From HXMU1420-13 sp024742815 (GTDB taxonomy: Bacteria > Bacteroidota > Rhodothermia > Balneolales > Balneolaceae): DNA of 64,000 nucleotides. Positions 25,980 through 34,444 of this stretch are shown piece by piece (position 1 is the stretch's first letter; each line of letters begins with the position of its first letter). The position numbers and the translations under genes were made by a program. Where the stretch lies: NCBI GenBank assembly GCA_024742815.1, contig JANSXX010000014.1, positions 1 through 64,000 of the forward strand, written 5' to 3'. The notes below the pieces were generated by a model. That model had not been told where the DNA came from and searched no databases. It worked only from the letters and a program-made list of their open reading frames with translations.

Positions 25980-27291
25980 AAAGAAATTACTAGTTATCAC
26001 TTATTACTGGCCCCCGGCAAGTAGTCCAGGAGTTCAACGTTGGCTTAAATTTGTAAAGTTCTTAGACCAACTTGGATGGCAAACTTTCGTGATTACTCCA
26101 AGGAATGGAAGCTATCCAAATACAGATTCAACGCTTCTAGAAGATGTTCCGTCATCAACGAAAGTAATTCGGACGAGTACGATTGAGCCTTTTCGAATAT
26201 TCAATTGGCTTTCAGGGAATGTGAAGCGCGGAAAAGTTACAAGTGTAGGAATGGGCGATCTAAAAGGAAATCCATCACTATTTAAGAAAATAGCTTCCCA
26301 TATTAGAGCCAACTGGTTTATACCTGATGCACGAAAAGGTTGGTTTCCATTTGCATATAAAGCTGCCAAAAAAATCATCGAACAGGAAGCGATCGATCTG
26401 GTGATTACAACCGGTCCCCCACACTCAACACATTTAGTAGGCCATAAACTATCCGCAACAACTTCTATTCCATGGATAGTTGACTTCAGAGATCCCTGGA
26501 CGAATATTTATTATAACAATTTCTTACCCAGAACAGCATCAACTGTAAAAAAAGACCAAGCTCTTGAGACTTTAGTGGCCGAGAGCGCCGATTTAATTAC
26601 TACCGTAAGCACGGGGTTAGTTGATGAATTTCGGGCTCGTGCTAACAAAATCAAGCTACTTCCTAATGGATACGATCATGAGGATTTTACCGGAATAGTA
26701 CCATCAGAGAAAAAAAATGAATTCGAATTAGCTTATATCGGCAATTTTAAAGAGAACCAAAATTGCGTGAGTTTATGGAAAGCATTACAAGAGTTGATTG
26801 ATGAGCATGAAGATTTTGGCAAGCATGTAAAAATTTCATTAATCGGGAATACTCATCCACAGGTGCTAGCCAGTTTAGAAGAATACAATCTTCTAACTAA
26901 TTGTAATATTGAAGCTTTTGTACAGCATCATACAGCTGTACAAAGAATGATTGACGCATCCGGTTTGCTTTTTATCATTCCTGATACTAACGACAACAAA
27001 AAGATAATAACCGGTAAGATTTTTGAATATTTAGCCTCTAAAACACCATTAATTTCTATAGGACCAACCAATGGTGACGCAGCTGATATTTTATCCGATT
27101 GCAAACGCTCACCAATGATCGATTATTCAAATTCGACGGAAATTAAAGAGAGAATATTCTCACTTTACTCAGAATGGAAAGAACAAGGCAGAACTACTGA
27201 AATCGGCAACAATGCGCATGAACGCTTTTCACGCCAACAATTATCGAAAGAATTAGATATTGAGTTAAGGAGTCTTATCAATGAAAACTGA
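25972..27291 (+). CDS. Glycosyltransferase, GT4-like (GT-B fold)
   Basis: 439 residues from a GTG that overlaps the YfhO-like stop. It opens with LLVITYYWPPASSPGVQRWLKFVKFL, a typical N-terminal Rossmann start. The acceptor and donor halves include PWIVDFRDPW and a C-terminal domain with AYIGNFKENQN and GKIFEYLASKTPLISIGP. This is the layout of bacterial glycan glycosyltransferases acting on the cytoplasmic face. The sugar cannot be named. It overlaps the following propeller gene by 11 nt. Confidence 0.8.
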   Translation: MNKKKLLVITYYWPPASSPGVQRWLKFVKFLDQLGWQTFVITPRNGSYPNTDSTLLEDVPSSTKVIRTSTIEPFRIFNWLSGNVKRGKVTSVGMGDLKGNPSLFKKIASHIRANWFIPDARKGWFPFAYKAAKKIIEQEAIDLVITTGPPHSTHLVGHKLSATTSIPWIVDFRDPWTNIYYNNFLPRTASTVKKDQALETLVAESADLITTVSTGLVDEFRARANKIKLLPNGYDHEDFTGIVPSEKKNEFELAYIGNFKENQNCVSLWKALQELIDEHEDFGKHVKISLIGNTHPQVLASLEEYNLLTNCNIEAFVQHHTAVQRMIDASGLLFIIPDTNDNKKIITGKIFEYLASKTPLISIGPTNGDAADILSDCKRSPMIDYSNSTEIKERIFSLYSEWKEQGRTTEIGNNAHERFSRQQLSKELDIELRSLINEN

Positions 27292-28408
27292 AGAAATTGA
27301 TATTTCGACTTTTGAACGTTCGAATTCATTCTATGGAACGATTGATGCTCTGATATCGATAAAAAGTTTCGATTTACAAGCCATCAGAAAAAGATATATC
27401 GCTTCCCGATCTAATAAGGGAAACAAAACTGGAAGTGTTGAACGACGAACGCCATCTTTAGGAGGCATTGCCCAAATAAAAATGGAGAGGGGCAAACTGA
27501 CCAAAAGTAATGTGTTAATTCGAACCAAGGAGCCAAGAGCTCTTCATTTCGATCATAATAGATTTAGTTTTGCCGCAGAAAACCTAGTGTATGTATTTGA
27601 TGAGTTGGGTGATATTCTTAGTCTTGAAAATCCTTGGTTTTCATACATTCATACTGTAGAGTTTAAACCCGACAATAAAGACCGGTTATTAATTTCGTCT
27701 TCAGGCTTTGATCTAATTCTTGAATATGACCTAACTACAAAAAATCAGACGTGGGAGTGGCTAGCCTGGGAGCATGGTTTTAATTCTACAACACATCCGA
27801 AAACGGGTGAAAAAAAATTTTTAACTCGAAATAAAGACCTTGCTGCAAATATACGAGCTAATGGTGATTCCGTACTTTTAATAAGTGATCCTACAACGGA
27901 TTCATTGCCAACCGCAAAAAGAGCCGCTTTTATCAATTCGGTAGTGTACGACAAAAACGATCCCAACTTCGTAATAGCTACATTTTTTCATGAAGGCGCT
28001 GTCTACCGAATAAATCCTACTGATGGCATCTCTACGAAAATACTGGATGGTTTAAAGAATCCGCATGGTGGGCATGTATTAAACGAAGACGTGATAGCAA
28101 CAAGTACGGGAACTGGTGAAGTGCATCGTTTAAGAAATGCACAAAACCGAACTGTTTATTCATTTAAAAATCTGGACGGGAAGCCGAAAGAATTAACCGG
28201 TATGGAATGGATTCAAAATACCGAAACGCATTCAAATTACTATTTATCGATAGATTCAAACCGAACTAGTTTTGTAATTTTCAATCCGGAACTGAAAATG
28301 TACGATGTAATACCCTATGATGAAAATTGGGCCGTTCAGGACATTTGCGTTGGTTCTATTAATGAAAATCAGCTAGAATCAATTTCAGGACTCAATACAC
28401 CCACTTAA
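27281..28408 (+). CDS. Predicted beta-propeller protein of unknown function
   Basis: 375 residues without a signal peptide or membrane helix. I do not recognise the family with confidence. Repeating strand patterns suggest a propeller: ENLVYVFDELGDIL, HTVEFKPDNKDRLLISSSG, DLILEYDLTTKNQTWEW, GAVYRINPTDGISTKILDG and GTGEVHRLRNAQNRTVYSF. The WEWLAWEHGFN stretch recalls arylsulfotransferase-like propellers. It is coupled to the glycosyltransferase by an 11-nt overlap, so a role in the same glycan pathway is inferred. Its 3' end overlaps the convergent PIG-L gene by 17 nt. Confidence 0.6.
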   Translation: MKTEEIDISTFERSNSFYGTIDALISIKSFDLQAIRKRYIASRSNKGNKTGSVERRTPSLGGIAQIKMERGKLTKSNVLIRTKEPRALHFDHNRFSFAAENLVYVFDELGDILSLENPWFSYIHTVEFKPDNKDRLLISSSGFDLILEYDLTTKNQTWEWLAWEHGFNSTTHPKTGEKKFLTRNKDLAANIRANGDSVLLISDPTTDSLPTAKRAAFINSVVYDKNDPNFVIATFFHEGAVYRINPTDGISTKILDGLKNPHGGHVLNEDVIATSTGTGEVHRLRNAQNRTVYSFKNLDGKPKELTGMEWIQNTETHSNYYLSIDSNRTSFVIFNPELKMYDVIPYDENWAVQDICVGSINENQLESISGLNTPT

Positions 28409-29015
28409 TTACTTCGAACGCTTCGGCATAGTCGGCATTAGCCTGAATTCCCCGTACCCTAGCAAGCCCTTTAAAAAAATCAATATCCATATAATGCCGA
28501 AAAGTCTGGCTTTGGTATTCTGCAATCGCTTTCGCTTTTGCTTCAAGGTGCGTCTCATTAACCGTTATATAATAATTAGTTAGGAAATGTCGGTTATTCC
28601 AAGGCAATTCGTATCCAAGAATGGATATATTTTTAAATGCCCGGCGCCCTTCATTGTGAATTACCTGATGATCTTGATGAATATCATCAGAGTTTGGTAG
28701 TAGAACTAAATTAGGCTGTATCTCTTTTCGAAGGTTAATCAAAGTATCGAGAATCTGTTGACGATATTCGGCGAATATTCGAACCTGAAAATCGAATTTG
28801 AATATATTTTTTGTTTTGATCCCCAAGTGAGATACCGCTTTCTCTAATTCATCATAGAGTTGGCGTTCTTTACTTCCTAAAGGCATAGAAATCTGACACG
28901 GCGAAAATGCCGCATAAAAAATTTCTGCTCCTTCATCCGAAAAACGCTTTAAAGATGCTCCACAACCAAATTCACCATCATCGGCATGTGGTGCTAAAAC
29001 CAATATTCTATCCAT
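28392..29015 (-). CDS. PIG-L family (LmbE-like) deacetylase
   Basis: 207 residues. The zinc-binding motif PHADDGEFGCG at residues 9-19 is the family AHxDDxExGxG signature, and the second histidine segment DDIHQDHQVIH is present. The family removes N-acetyl groups from sugars such as GlcNAc conjugates. It begins directly after the GT4 gene at 29016 with no spacing, indicating a two-gene operon that makes or modifies a deacetylated sugar. It is convergent with the propeller gene. Confidence 0.88.
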   Translation of the reverse strand: MDRILVLAPHADDGEFGCGASLKRFSDEGAEIFYAAFSPCQISMPLGSKERQLYDELEKAVSHLGIKTKNIFKFDFQVRIFAEYRQQILDTLINLRKEIQPNLVLLPNSDDIHQDHQVIHNEGRRAFKNISILGYELPWNNRHFLTNYYITVNETHLEAKAKAIAEYQSQTFRHYMDIDFFKGLARVRGIQANADYAEAFEVIKWVY

Positions 29016-30218
29016 TTATTTATTCAATAATTTTAAGTCGTTATACATGTTCAACATATCTTTGGCTGCACACGACCAATTGTATTTCTCAACAACTGCT
29101 TTGTACCCATTCTCACCAAGTGTTGATGCCTTTTCTTCATCATTATATAAGCTAAATACACAATCTGAAAAGGCTAACGAGTTTTCACTTTCATAGATTA
29201 AGCCACAATCTTCTGTGCTTACCAGTTTTTGCACCGACTCGCAATTAGTGGCAACTATAGGCAAATTATAGTACATATACTGAAAAAGCTTATTCGAACT
29301 CGAATTATCTGTTTGAGGCGTTTTTTTGAAAGGAACTAAGCCAATATCTGCAACCTGTAAGTAAGATTTTACTTCAGATTGTTTTTTCCACCCCTCAAAT
29401 TGCACGATTTCTTGAACTTCTAATTGTTTAACCAGTTCTTCCAATTTCTTTCGTTCTTCACCATCTCCTACTAAAACAATCTTAATTTCAGGAATGATTT
29501 GTTTCAGTTTGGGTGCGGCCTTTATAACATGCTCTAATCCTCTATTACCGATAAATCCGCCAACATAGAGCAATACAAAATGTTTTTCAAAACGATCAAT
29601 AACTTTCTCATCTACCTCAAAACTATCGAAAAGATCTAACCTAATTGAATTTGGGGTAAGCACTGCATTTTCTTCTTTCACCCCTTTCTTAATTATTCGC
29701 TCTCGGATGCCTTCACTAACTGTGATCACTTTATCACAAAGAGGCAGCCATTCTTTCTCGTTTTTTTCCCATTTTTTATGGCTGACTATCAAATTATTCG
29801 GGAATCGATTTGGCCAATCATAGTCTTTTAATACTTCCACATAGTTTTCATGCATATCCCCTACAAATATTAACTGTGGATATTTTCTCTTTAAAAGTCC
29901 TATCACACCAAAAGTGTATAAATCATGCAAATGTATAGCATCATATTTTTCACTTGAAATAATCTTCTTTAAATGATGATAAAGGTAATAATCCATCCAT
30001 GGAATCATCCCGGCCAATCCATGCATTTTTTTAAGCCAGAACCTTTTCATTGCTACCCTATAAATTCTGTAACCATTGCGGTGAACTACCCCATTTTCTT
30101 CATAGTCGCCAACCGATAAAATCCCAACTTTATGACCATTTTGTACTAGTATTTCAGCTTCATTCTCCACCCGTATATCGTGTGGAATTTTATGATCTAG
30201 TACCATCAAAACATTCAT
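29016..30218 (-). CDS. Glycosyltransferase family 4
   Basis: 400 residues. The N-terminus MVLDHKIPHDIRVENEAEIL is common to GT4 enzymes of surface-glycan loci. The donor-binding half contains LLYVGGFIGNRGLEHVI, IVLVGDGEERKKLEELVK, FEGWKKQSEVKSYL, a GLVPF stretch and NKLFQYMYYNLPIVATNCES with the acidic-loop region. It probably uses a nucleotide sugar. It pairs with the adjoining PIG-L deacetylase and is divergent from the aminotransferase gene 162 nt away. Confidence 0.88.
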   Translation of the reverse strand: MNVLMVLDHKIPHDIRVENEAEILVQNGHKVGILSVGDYEENGVVHRNGYRIYRVAMKRFWLKKMHGLAGMIPWMDYYLYHHLKKIISSEKYDAIHLHDLYTFGVIGLLKRKYPQLIFVGDMHENYVEVLKDYDWPNRFPNNLIVSHKKWEKNEKEWLPLCDKVITVSEGIRERIIKKGVKEENAVLTPNSIRLDLFDSFEVDEKVIDRFEKHFVLLYVGGFIGNRGLEHVIKAAPKLKQIIPEIKIVLVGDGEERKKLEELVKQLEVQEIVQFEGWKKQSEVKSYLQVADIGLVPFKKTPQTDNSSSNKLFQYMYYNLPIVATNCESVQKLVSTEDCGLIYESENSLAFSDCVFSLYNDEEKASTLGENGYKAVVEKYNWSCAAKDMLNMYNDLKLLNK

Positions 30219-30380
30219 AAAATGTCTTTGCTAAAAAGTGTTCAAAATTTTGGCTGAATATACAGCTTAGTTGAATACGCAGAGTAATATTTTACGTTTT
30301 ATTTAGATTTCGCTGAATATCCGATAAAAATGGTGGTTAACTCTTTTTAGATTAAAAAAACTGTACGTACTTTCATAAAC

Positions 30381-31457
30381 ATGATCAGAGTCACCAAACC
30401 GTTTCTTCCGCCCATTCACGAATACCAGAGATTAGTCCAAGAAATTTGGAACAGAGAATATCTTACCAATGACGGACCTGTTGTCAGAAAACTTGAGGAA
30501 AGATTAAACGAGTATCTAAGTACAGACAATATATCCTTTGTAACCAATGGTACAATTGCACTCCAGTTAGCTATTAAAGCACTCGAATTAGAAGGCGAAA
30601 TTATCACCACTCCATTTTCGTATGTAGCAACTACTTCTTCCATAGTTTGGGAAAATTGCACACCTATTTTCGCTGATATAGATAAAGATACATTCAATAT
30701 TTCCCCAAATAACATTGAAAAACTTATCACAAAACGTACCAGCGCAATTATTGCGACCCATGTATTTGGTAATCCCTGCGAGATAGACAAAATTCAGCAA
30801 ATTGCTGACAAGTATAACCTAAAGGTTATCTATGATGCTGCACATTGTTTTGCTTCTCAATATAAAGAGAAGTCAATATTCAGCTACGGCGACATAAGTA
30901 CAGCCTCTTTTCATGCAACAAAGATTTTTCATACGGTAGAGGGTGGCGCAGTATTTTCTTCTACTAAAGCATTAAAAACTCGTATTGATTATATGAGAAA
31001 TTTTGGTCACGATGGTCCCGCTAAGTTCAATGGTGTTGGAATTAACGGAAAGAACTCGGAGCTACATGCTGCCATGGGACTTACAGTATTAAACCATTTA
31101 GACGAAATACTTGAAACCAGAAAAAGACAAAGCGAATACTACACACAAAAGTTGAGTGATTTACCCATTCACTTCCAACGAATTAATGAAGATGCTGATC
31201 AATTCAATTATGCATACTTTCCCATCGTGTTAAAAAAGGAAGGGATAATTAACAGCGTTATTCAGGCACTAGAAGAAAAGAATATTTACCCCAGACGCTA
31301 TTTCTACCCCAGCTTATCGGAACTTGAATATGTTAATGGGCATTGCCCTGTTTCTGATTATGTAAGTGAGCAAATATTATGCTTACCTCTTTATCATACC
31401 TTATCGATAGAAGAACAAGATCAGATAATTTTCACGCTAAGAACTGTTTTATCATGA
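30381..31457 (+). CDS. DegT/DnrJ/EryC1 sugar aminotransferase, VioA-like
   Basis: 358 residues, a PLP-dependent nucleotide-sugar aminotransferase. The PLP lysine is in SFHATKIFHTVEGGAVF (Lys181). YDAAHCFAS and the N-terminal VTKPFLPP with YLTNDGP fit the family. The N-terminus most resembles VioA-type dTDP-4-keto-6-deoxyglucose aminotransferases. The next gene is a VioB/NeuD-like acetyltransferase joined by an ATGA overlap, which supports that reading. The dTDP-glucose supply genes rmlA and rmlB are not in the window. Confidence 0.88.
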   Translation: MIRVTKPFLPPIHEYQRLVQEIWNREYLTNDGPVVRKLEERLNEYLSTDNISFVTNGTIALQLAIKALELEGEIITTPFSYVATTSSIVWENCTPIFADIDKDTFNISPNNIEKLITKRTSAIIATHVFGNPCEIDKIQQIADKYNLKVIYDAAHCFASQYKEKSIFSYGDISTASFHATKIFHTVEGGAVFSSTKALKTRIDYMRNFGHDGPAKFNGVGINGKNSELHAAMGLTVLNHLDEILETRKRQSEYYTQKLSDLPIHFQRINEDADQFNYAYFPIVLKKEGIINSVIQALEEKNIYPRRYFYPSLSELEYVNGHCPVSDYVSEQILCLPLYHTLSIEEQDQIIFTLRTVLS

Positions 31458-32068
31458 TTATTGCTGGAGCTGGAGGACACGCCAAAGATTTGGTAATGGG
31501 TTTACCAGAACCTCATTCAGATCTTGTTTTTTTTGATGATTTGTCTGATAACATTTCTTCCCTATTCCTTAATAATTTCACGGTTATTCGTACTTTGAAT
31601 GAATTGAAAATCCACTTTAAAAAAGACCCTAATTTTATATTGGGAGTTGGAAAGCCAAGTACTCGAAAAGCACTTTATGAAAAGTGTATCAAAGCAGGTG
31701 GAGAGTTAATGGGAATTCGTTCTGAATCTTCACAGATGGGTACTATTGATGTTAGGATTGATGATGGCGTCGATATTATGCCATTCTCTTTTATATCTAA
31801 TTCGGTGACGATTGGTAAAGGTACTTTAATTAATACCAGAGCCAATGTACATCATGACACAACTATTGGTACATTTTGTGAGATAAGTCCAGGCGCCAAT
31901 CTATTAGGAGGAGTAAGTATAGGCAATGATTGTTTTGTTGGTGCCGGTGTAATAATACTACCTAATGTAACCATTGGGAATAGCTGTGTTATTGGTGCTG
32001 GCGCGGTTGTAACTACAGATATTACAGATAACCAAAGAGTAGTTGGTGTTCCGGCAAAACCAATTTGA
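31454..32068 (+). CDS. NeuD/VioB-like sugar O/N-acetyltransferase
   Basis: 204 residues from ATG 31454, which overlaps the preceding stop as ATGA and gives the family start MIIAGAGGHAKDLV. An N-terminal Rossmann-like part (GAGGHA) precedes left-handed beta-helix hexapeptide repeats (VTIGKGTLINTRANVHHD, IGTFCEISPGANLLGG, VTIGNSCVIGAGAVVTTD) ending VVGVPAKPI. This is the NeuD/PglD/VioB layout, so N-acetylation of a 4-amino sugar made by the upstream aminotransferase is inferred. A reading from 31379 would overlap that gene by 79 nt and is unlikely. Confidence 0.88.
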   Translation: MIIAGAGGHAKDLVMGLPEPHSDLVFFDDLSDNISSLFLNNFTVIRTLNELKIHFKKDPNFILGVGKPSTRKALYEKCIKAGGELMGIRSESSQMGTIDVRIDDGVDIMPFSFISNSVTIGKGTLINTRANVHHDTTIGTFCEISPGANLLGGVSIGNDCFVGAGVIILPNVTIGNSCVIGAGAVVTTDITDNQRVVGVPAKPI

Positions 32069-32071
32069 CAG

Positions 32072-33157
32072 ATGGTTGACGAAGAACAAAAAAAAATTCG
32101 ATTACTCCACTCATTCCCTGATCAGACTTCCGTATTTAAGTCTTTTTGTGATCTTACATTCGATTTACCTGAGCTTGAAAATACTTTTGTAGATAATCTC
32201 ACAGAAACGAATTTAGATGAGTTAAACAGCTATGATGCGATAATAGTCCATTATCTTAGAGATGTAGATGCTTCTTTTATCTCAAAAAAATCAATTAATC
32301 CGCCAATTGCATTATTTAGCTGGGGAGCCGACATTTTTAATTTAGGTCGGTTTCATGAACGTTTTTTATTACCAAAAACACTTCGTTTAAAAAGGAGATT
32401 ATTTAAAAGATATCCAGCTTTTGTCAATCTAAAAAAACAGATACACTCTCGATTTCCCATTTTACTTGATTATCGAAAAAAAAATAAAGAACGAATAGAT
32501 ACTTTATCCAAAGTACGAACTATTACTCCGGTTATGCCCGGTGATTATCACATGCTTTCTTCAGAATATTCTATCAATGCAGAATTATATCATCTGAATT
32601 ATGTAAATCCGATTTTAGAACATGAGGTTAAACCTGCATCTGGTAATTATATCTTGTTGGGGAACTCTGCACATTTCACTAACAATCATATCGAGGCTAT
32701 CGACCTCATTAAACATGTAGGACTGGATAATAGAAAGCTTCTAATCCCCCTTAGTTATGGTGATTCAGATCTCGCCACTTATGTAAAGGAATATGCTATA
32801 AAAAGTATAGGTGCCGAAAACGTGGAAATATTAGATACGTTTTTGCCCGCCGACGTGTATCAAGCTAAATTACAATCCTGTGAAATTGTAATAATGAACC
32901 ACCTACGACAACAAGCTGTCGGAAATATAATGCAAGCGTTAGCAATTGGTTCTCATGTATATTTACAAAAAACTACCTCGGTGTACGATTATTTAAAGGC
33001 TAACAATTTTTATATAGGTACATTTGAAAAGAATATAATTTTTGAACCATTAACTGTAGATCAGAAAATCCATAATTTAGATCTTGTGAAAAAAGTGTTT
33101 GGTAAAGAGTTGCAACAACAACGACTCCGAGACCTTCTTCAATTTCTTATTGCGTAG
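32072..33157 (+). CDS. WecF-like 4-acetamido-4,6-dideoxyhexose transferase
   Basis: 361 residues. The C-terminal half matches the Fuc4NAc transferase pattern of enterobacterial WecF: ILLGNSAHFTNNHIEAI, LLIPLSYGDSDLATYVKEY and the VIMNHLRQQAVGNIMQAL stretch, the last corresponding to the FxRQQGxGT region. WecF moves TDP-Fuc4NAc onto a lipid-linked glycan. With VioA/VioB-like genes just upstream, use of a TDP-4-acetamido sugar is coherent. It lies 3 nt after the acetyltransferase. Coding bases are clearly AT-rich from here to 36156. Confidence 0.75.
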   Translation: MVDEEQKKIRLLHSFPDQTSVFKSFCDLTFDLPELENTFVDNLTETNLDELNSYDAIIVHYLRDVDASFISKKSINPPIALFSWGADIFNLGRFHERFLLPKTLRLKRRLFKRYPAFVNLKKQIHSRFPILLDYRKKNKERIDTLSKVRTITPVMPGDYHMLSSEYSINAELYHLNYVNPILEHEVKPASGNYILLGNSAHFTNNHIEAIDLIKHVGLDNRKLLIPLSYGDSDLATYVKEYAIKSIGAENVEILDTFLPADVYQAKLQSCEIVIMNHLRQQAVGNIMQALAIGSHVYLQKTTSVYDYLKANNFYIGTFEKNIIFEPLTVDQKIHNLDLVKKVFGKELQQQRLRDLLQFLIA

Positions 33158-33166
33158 AGTGTTGTA

Positions 33167-34444
33167 TTGAATTTTGACATAAAAAAATATTTTAATACCT
33201 CTTCTAAGAATGTAATGACTTTGATGAGTGGGACTATGTTCTCACAAATCTTAGCATTTGCCATCTCTCCTATTCTTACTAGAATTTACACACCTGAAGA
33301 CTATGGAATTCTCGGAGTATATGCCGCAATGGTTTCAATGATTTCGGTAGTTGGCTCCCTTAAATTCGAAGCTGCTTTGTTACTCCCAAAACTGGATAGC
33401 AATGCGTTAAAACTATTCAAATTATGCTATCGAGTATTATTTGTCATTACGACTATAGTATTAATTTTTCTACTTTTATTTTACGAATGGTTTTTAGTTA
33501 TACTAAATGCAGAAACATTAGGTATCTATATTTTACTATCATCGATATCACTTTTTTTGCTAGGTGGGTTTCATATTAACAATAATATGTTAAATCGCTA
33601 TAAACGATATCGTGGTTTAGCGGTTTCAAAAGTTAGTAGAACCTCAGGTACTTCACTCAGTCAACTTGGTTTTGGATTAGGCGGTTTTAGTTTTTCAGGC
33701 TTAATTTTTGGCAGATTAATAGGAGAAGGGTTAGGTTTTTTAGTCTCGCGATACTTTATAGAAAGAACTCCTCGGCATGAAGATTCGAAATCTAATTTAG
33801 ATGACAGCTCAACGTACAAGGAATTAATACGTACCTACGATAAATTCCCAAAAATAACTGCTATACATGCACTAACTAACACAAGTGCATCTTCTTTACC
33901 AACTATTTTTTTAGTCACTTTTTTCAATTCAACTATTGCAGGATGGTTTAATCAATGTATAAAAGTAACATTCTTACCAATTACATTAATAAGTACTTCC
34001 ACATATCAAGTATATAGTCAAAAAGTAACTACGCTGTACAATAACAACAAAGGAATTCGAAGAATTACTATTGAAACCGTTAAAAAATTAGCCTTACTTG
34101 GTTCATTGCCTTTTCTTTTCCTATTATTTTTTGCACCAGATGCATTCGCATTTGTTTTTAGTGAAAACTGGAGAGTTGCTGGAGAATTTGCACAATTAAT
34201 GGTGCCATACCTATTTATGGTTTTTGTAGTAAGTCCACTTGCCTATCTACCCATACTTTTTGGTCAACAATCAAAATCATTCAAGATTGAACTGATTTAT
34301 TTAGTTCTCAAATTATTAGCAATTATTGTTGGTGTATATTTCGATGACGCCTACATGGCGGTTGGACTTTATAGTTTTATTAGTTTTTGCACACTAACCT
34401 ATGTTTTTAATTGGTATTTAAATCTTTCAAAAATTAAACCTTAA
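33167..34444 (+). CDS. Wzx-like polysaccharide flippase
   Basis: 425 residues with about twelve membrane helices. The N-terminus (NVMTLMSGTMFSQILAFAISPILTRIYTPEDYGILGVYAAM) is the classic start of the polysaccharide biosynthesis / MATE-like exporter family that flips lipid-linked oligosaccharide across the inner membrane. The annotated start is a TTG; an in-frame ATG (MTLMSG) lies 16 codons on. It starts 9 nt after the WecF-like gene and its last base overlaps the next ATG. No Wzy polymerase is recognisable in the window. Confidence 0.88.
   Translation: MNFDIKKYFNTSSKNVMTLMSGTMFSQILAFAISPILTRIYTPEDYGILGVYAAMVSMISVVGSLKFEAALLLPKLDSNALKLFKLCYRVLFVITTIVLIFLLLFYEWFLVILNAETLGIYILLSSISLFLLGGFHINNNMLNRYKRYRGLAVSKVSRTSGTSLSQLGFGLGGFSFSGLIFGRLIGEGLGFLVSRYFIERTPRHEDSKSNLDDSSTYKELIRTYDKFPKITAIHALTNTSASSLPTIFLVTFFNSTIAGWFNQCIKVTFLPITLISTSTYQVYSQKVTTLYNNNKGIRRITIETVKKLALLGSLPFLFLLFFAPDAFAFVFSENWRVAGEFAQLMVPYLFMVFVVSPLAYLPILFGQQSKSFKIELIYLVLKLLAIIVGVYFDDAYMAVGLYSFISFCTLTYVFNWYLNLSKIKP

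Noticed and set aside
31379..31453. N-terminal extension of the acetyltransferase
   Set aside because: It would overlap the aminotransferase gene by 79 nt and has no family resemblance; the ATGA-coupled ATG at 31454 fits.
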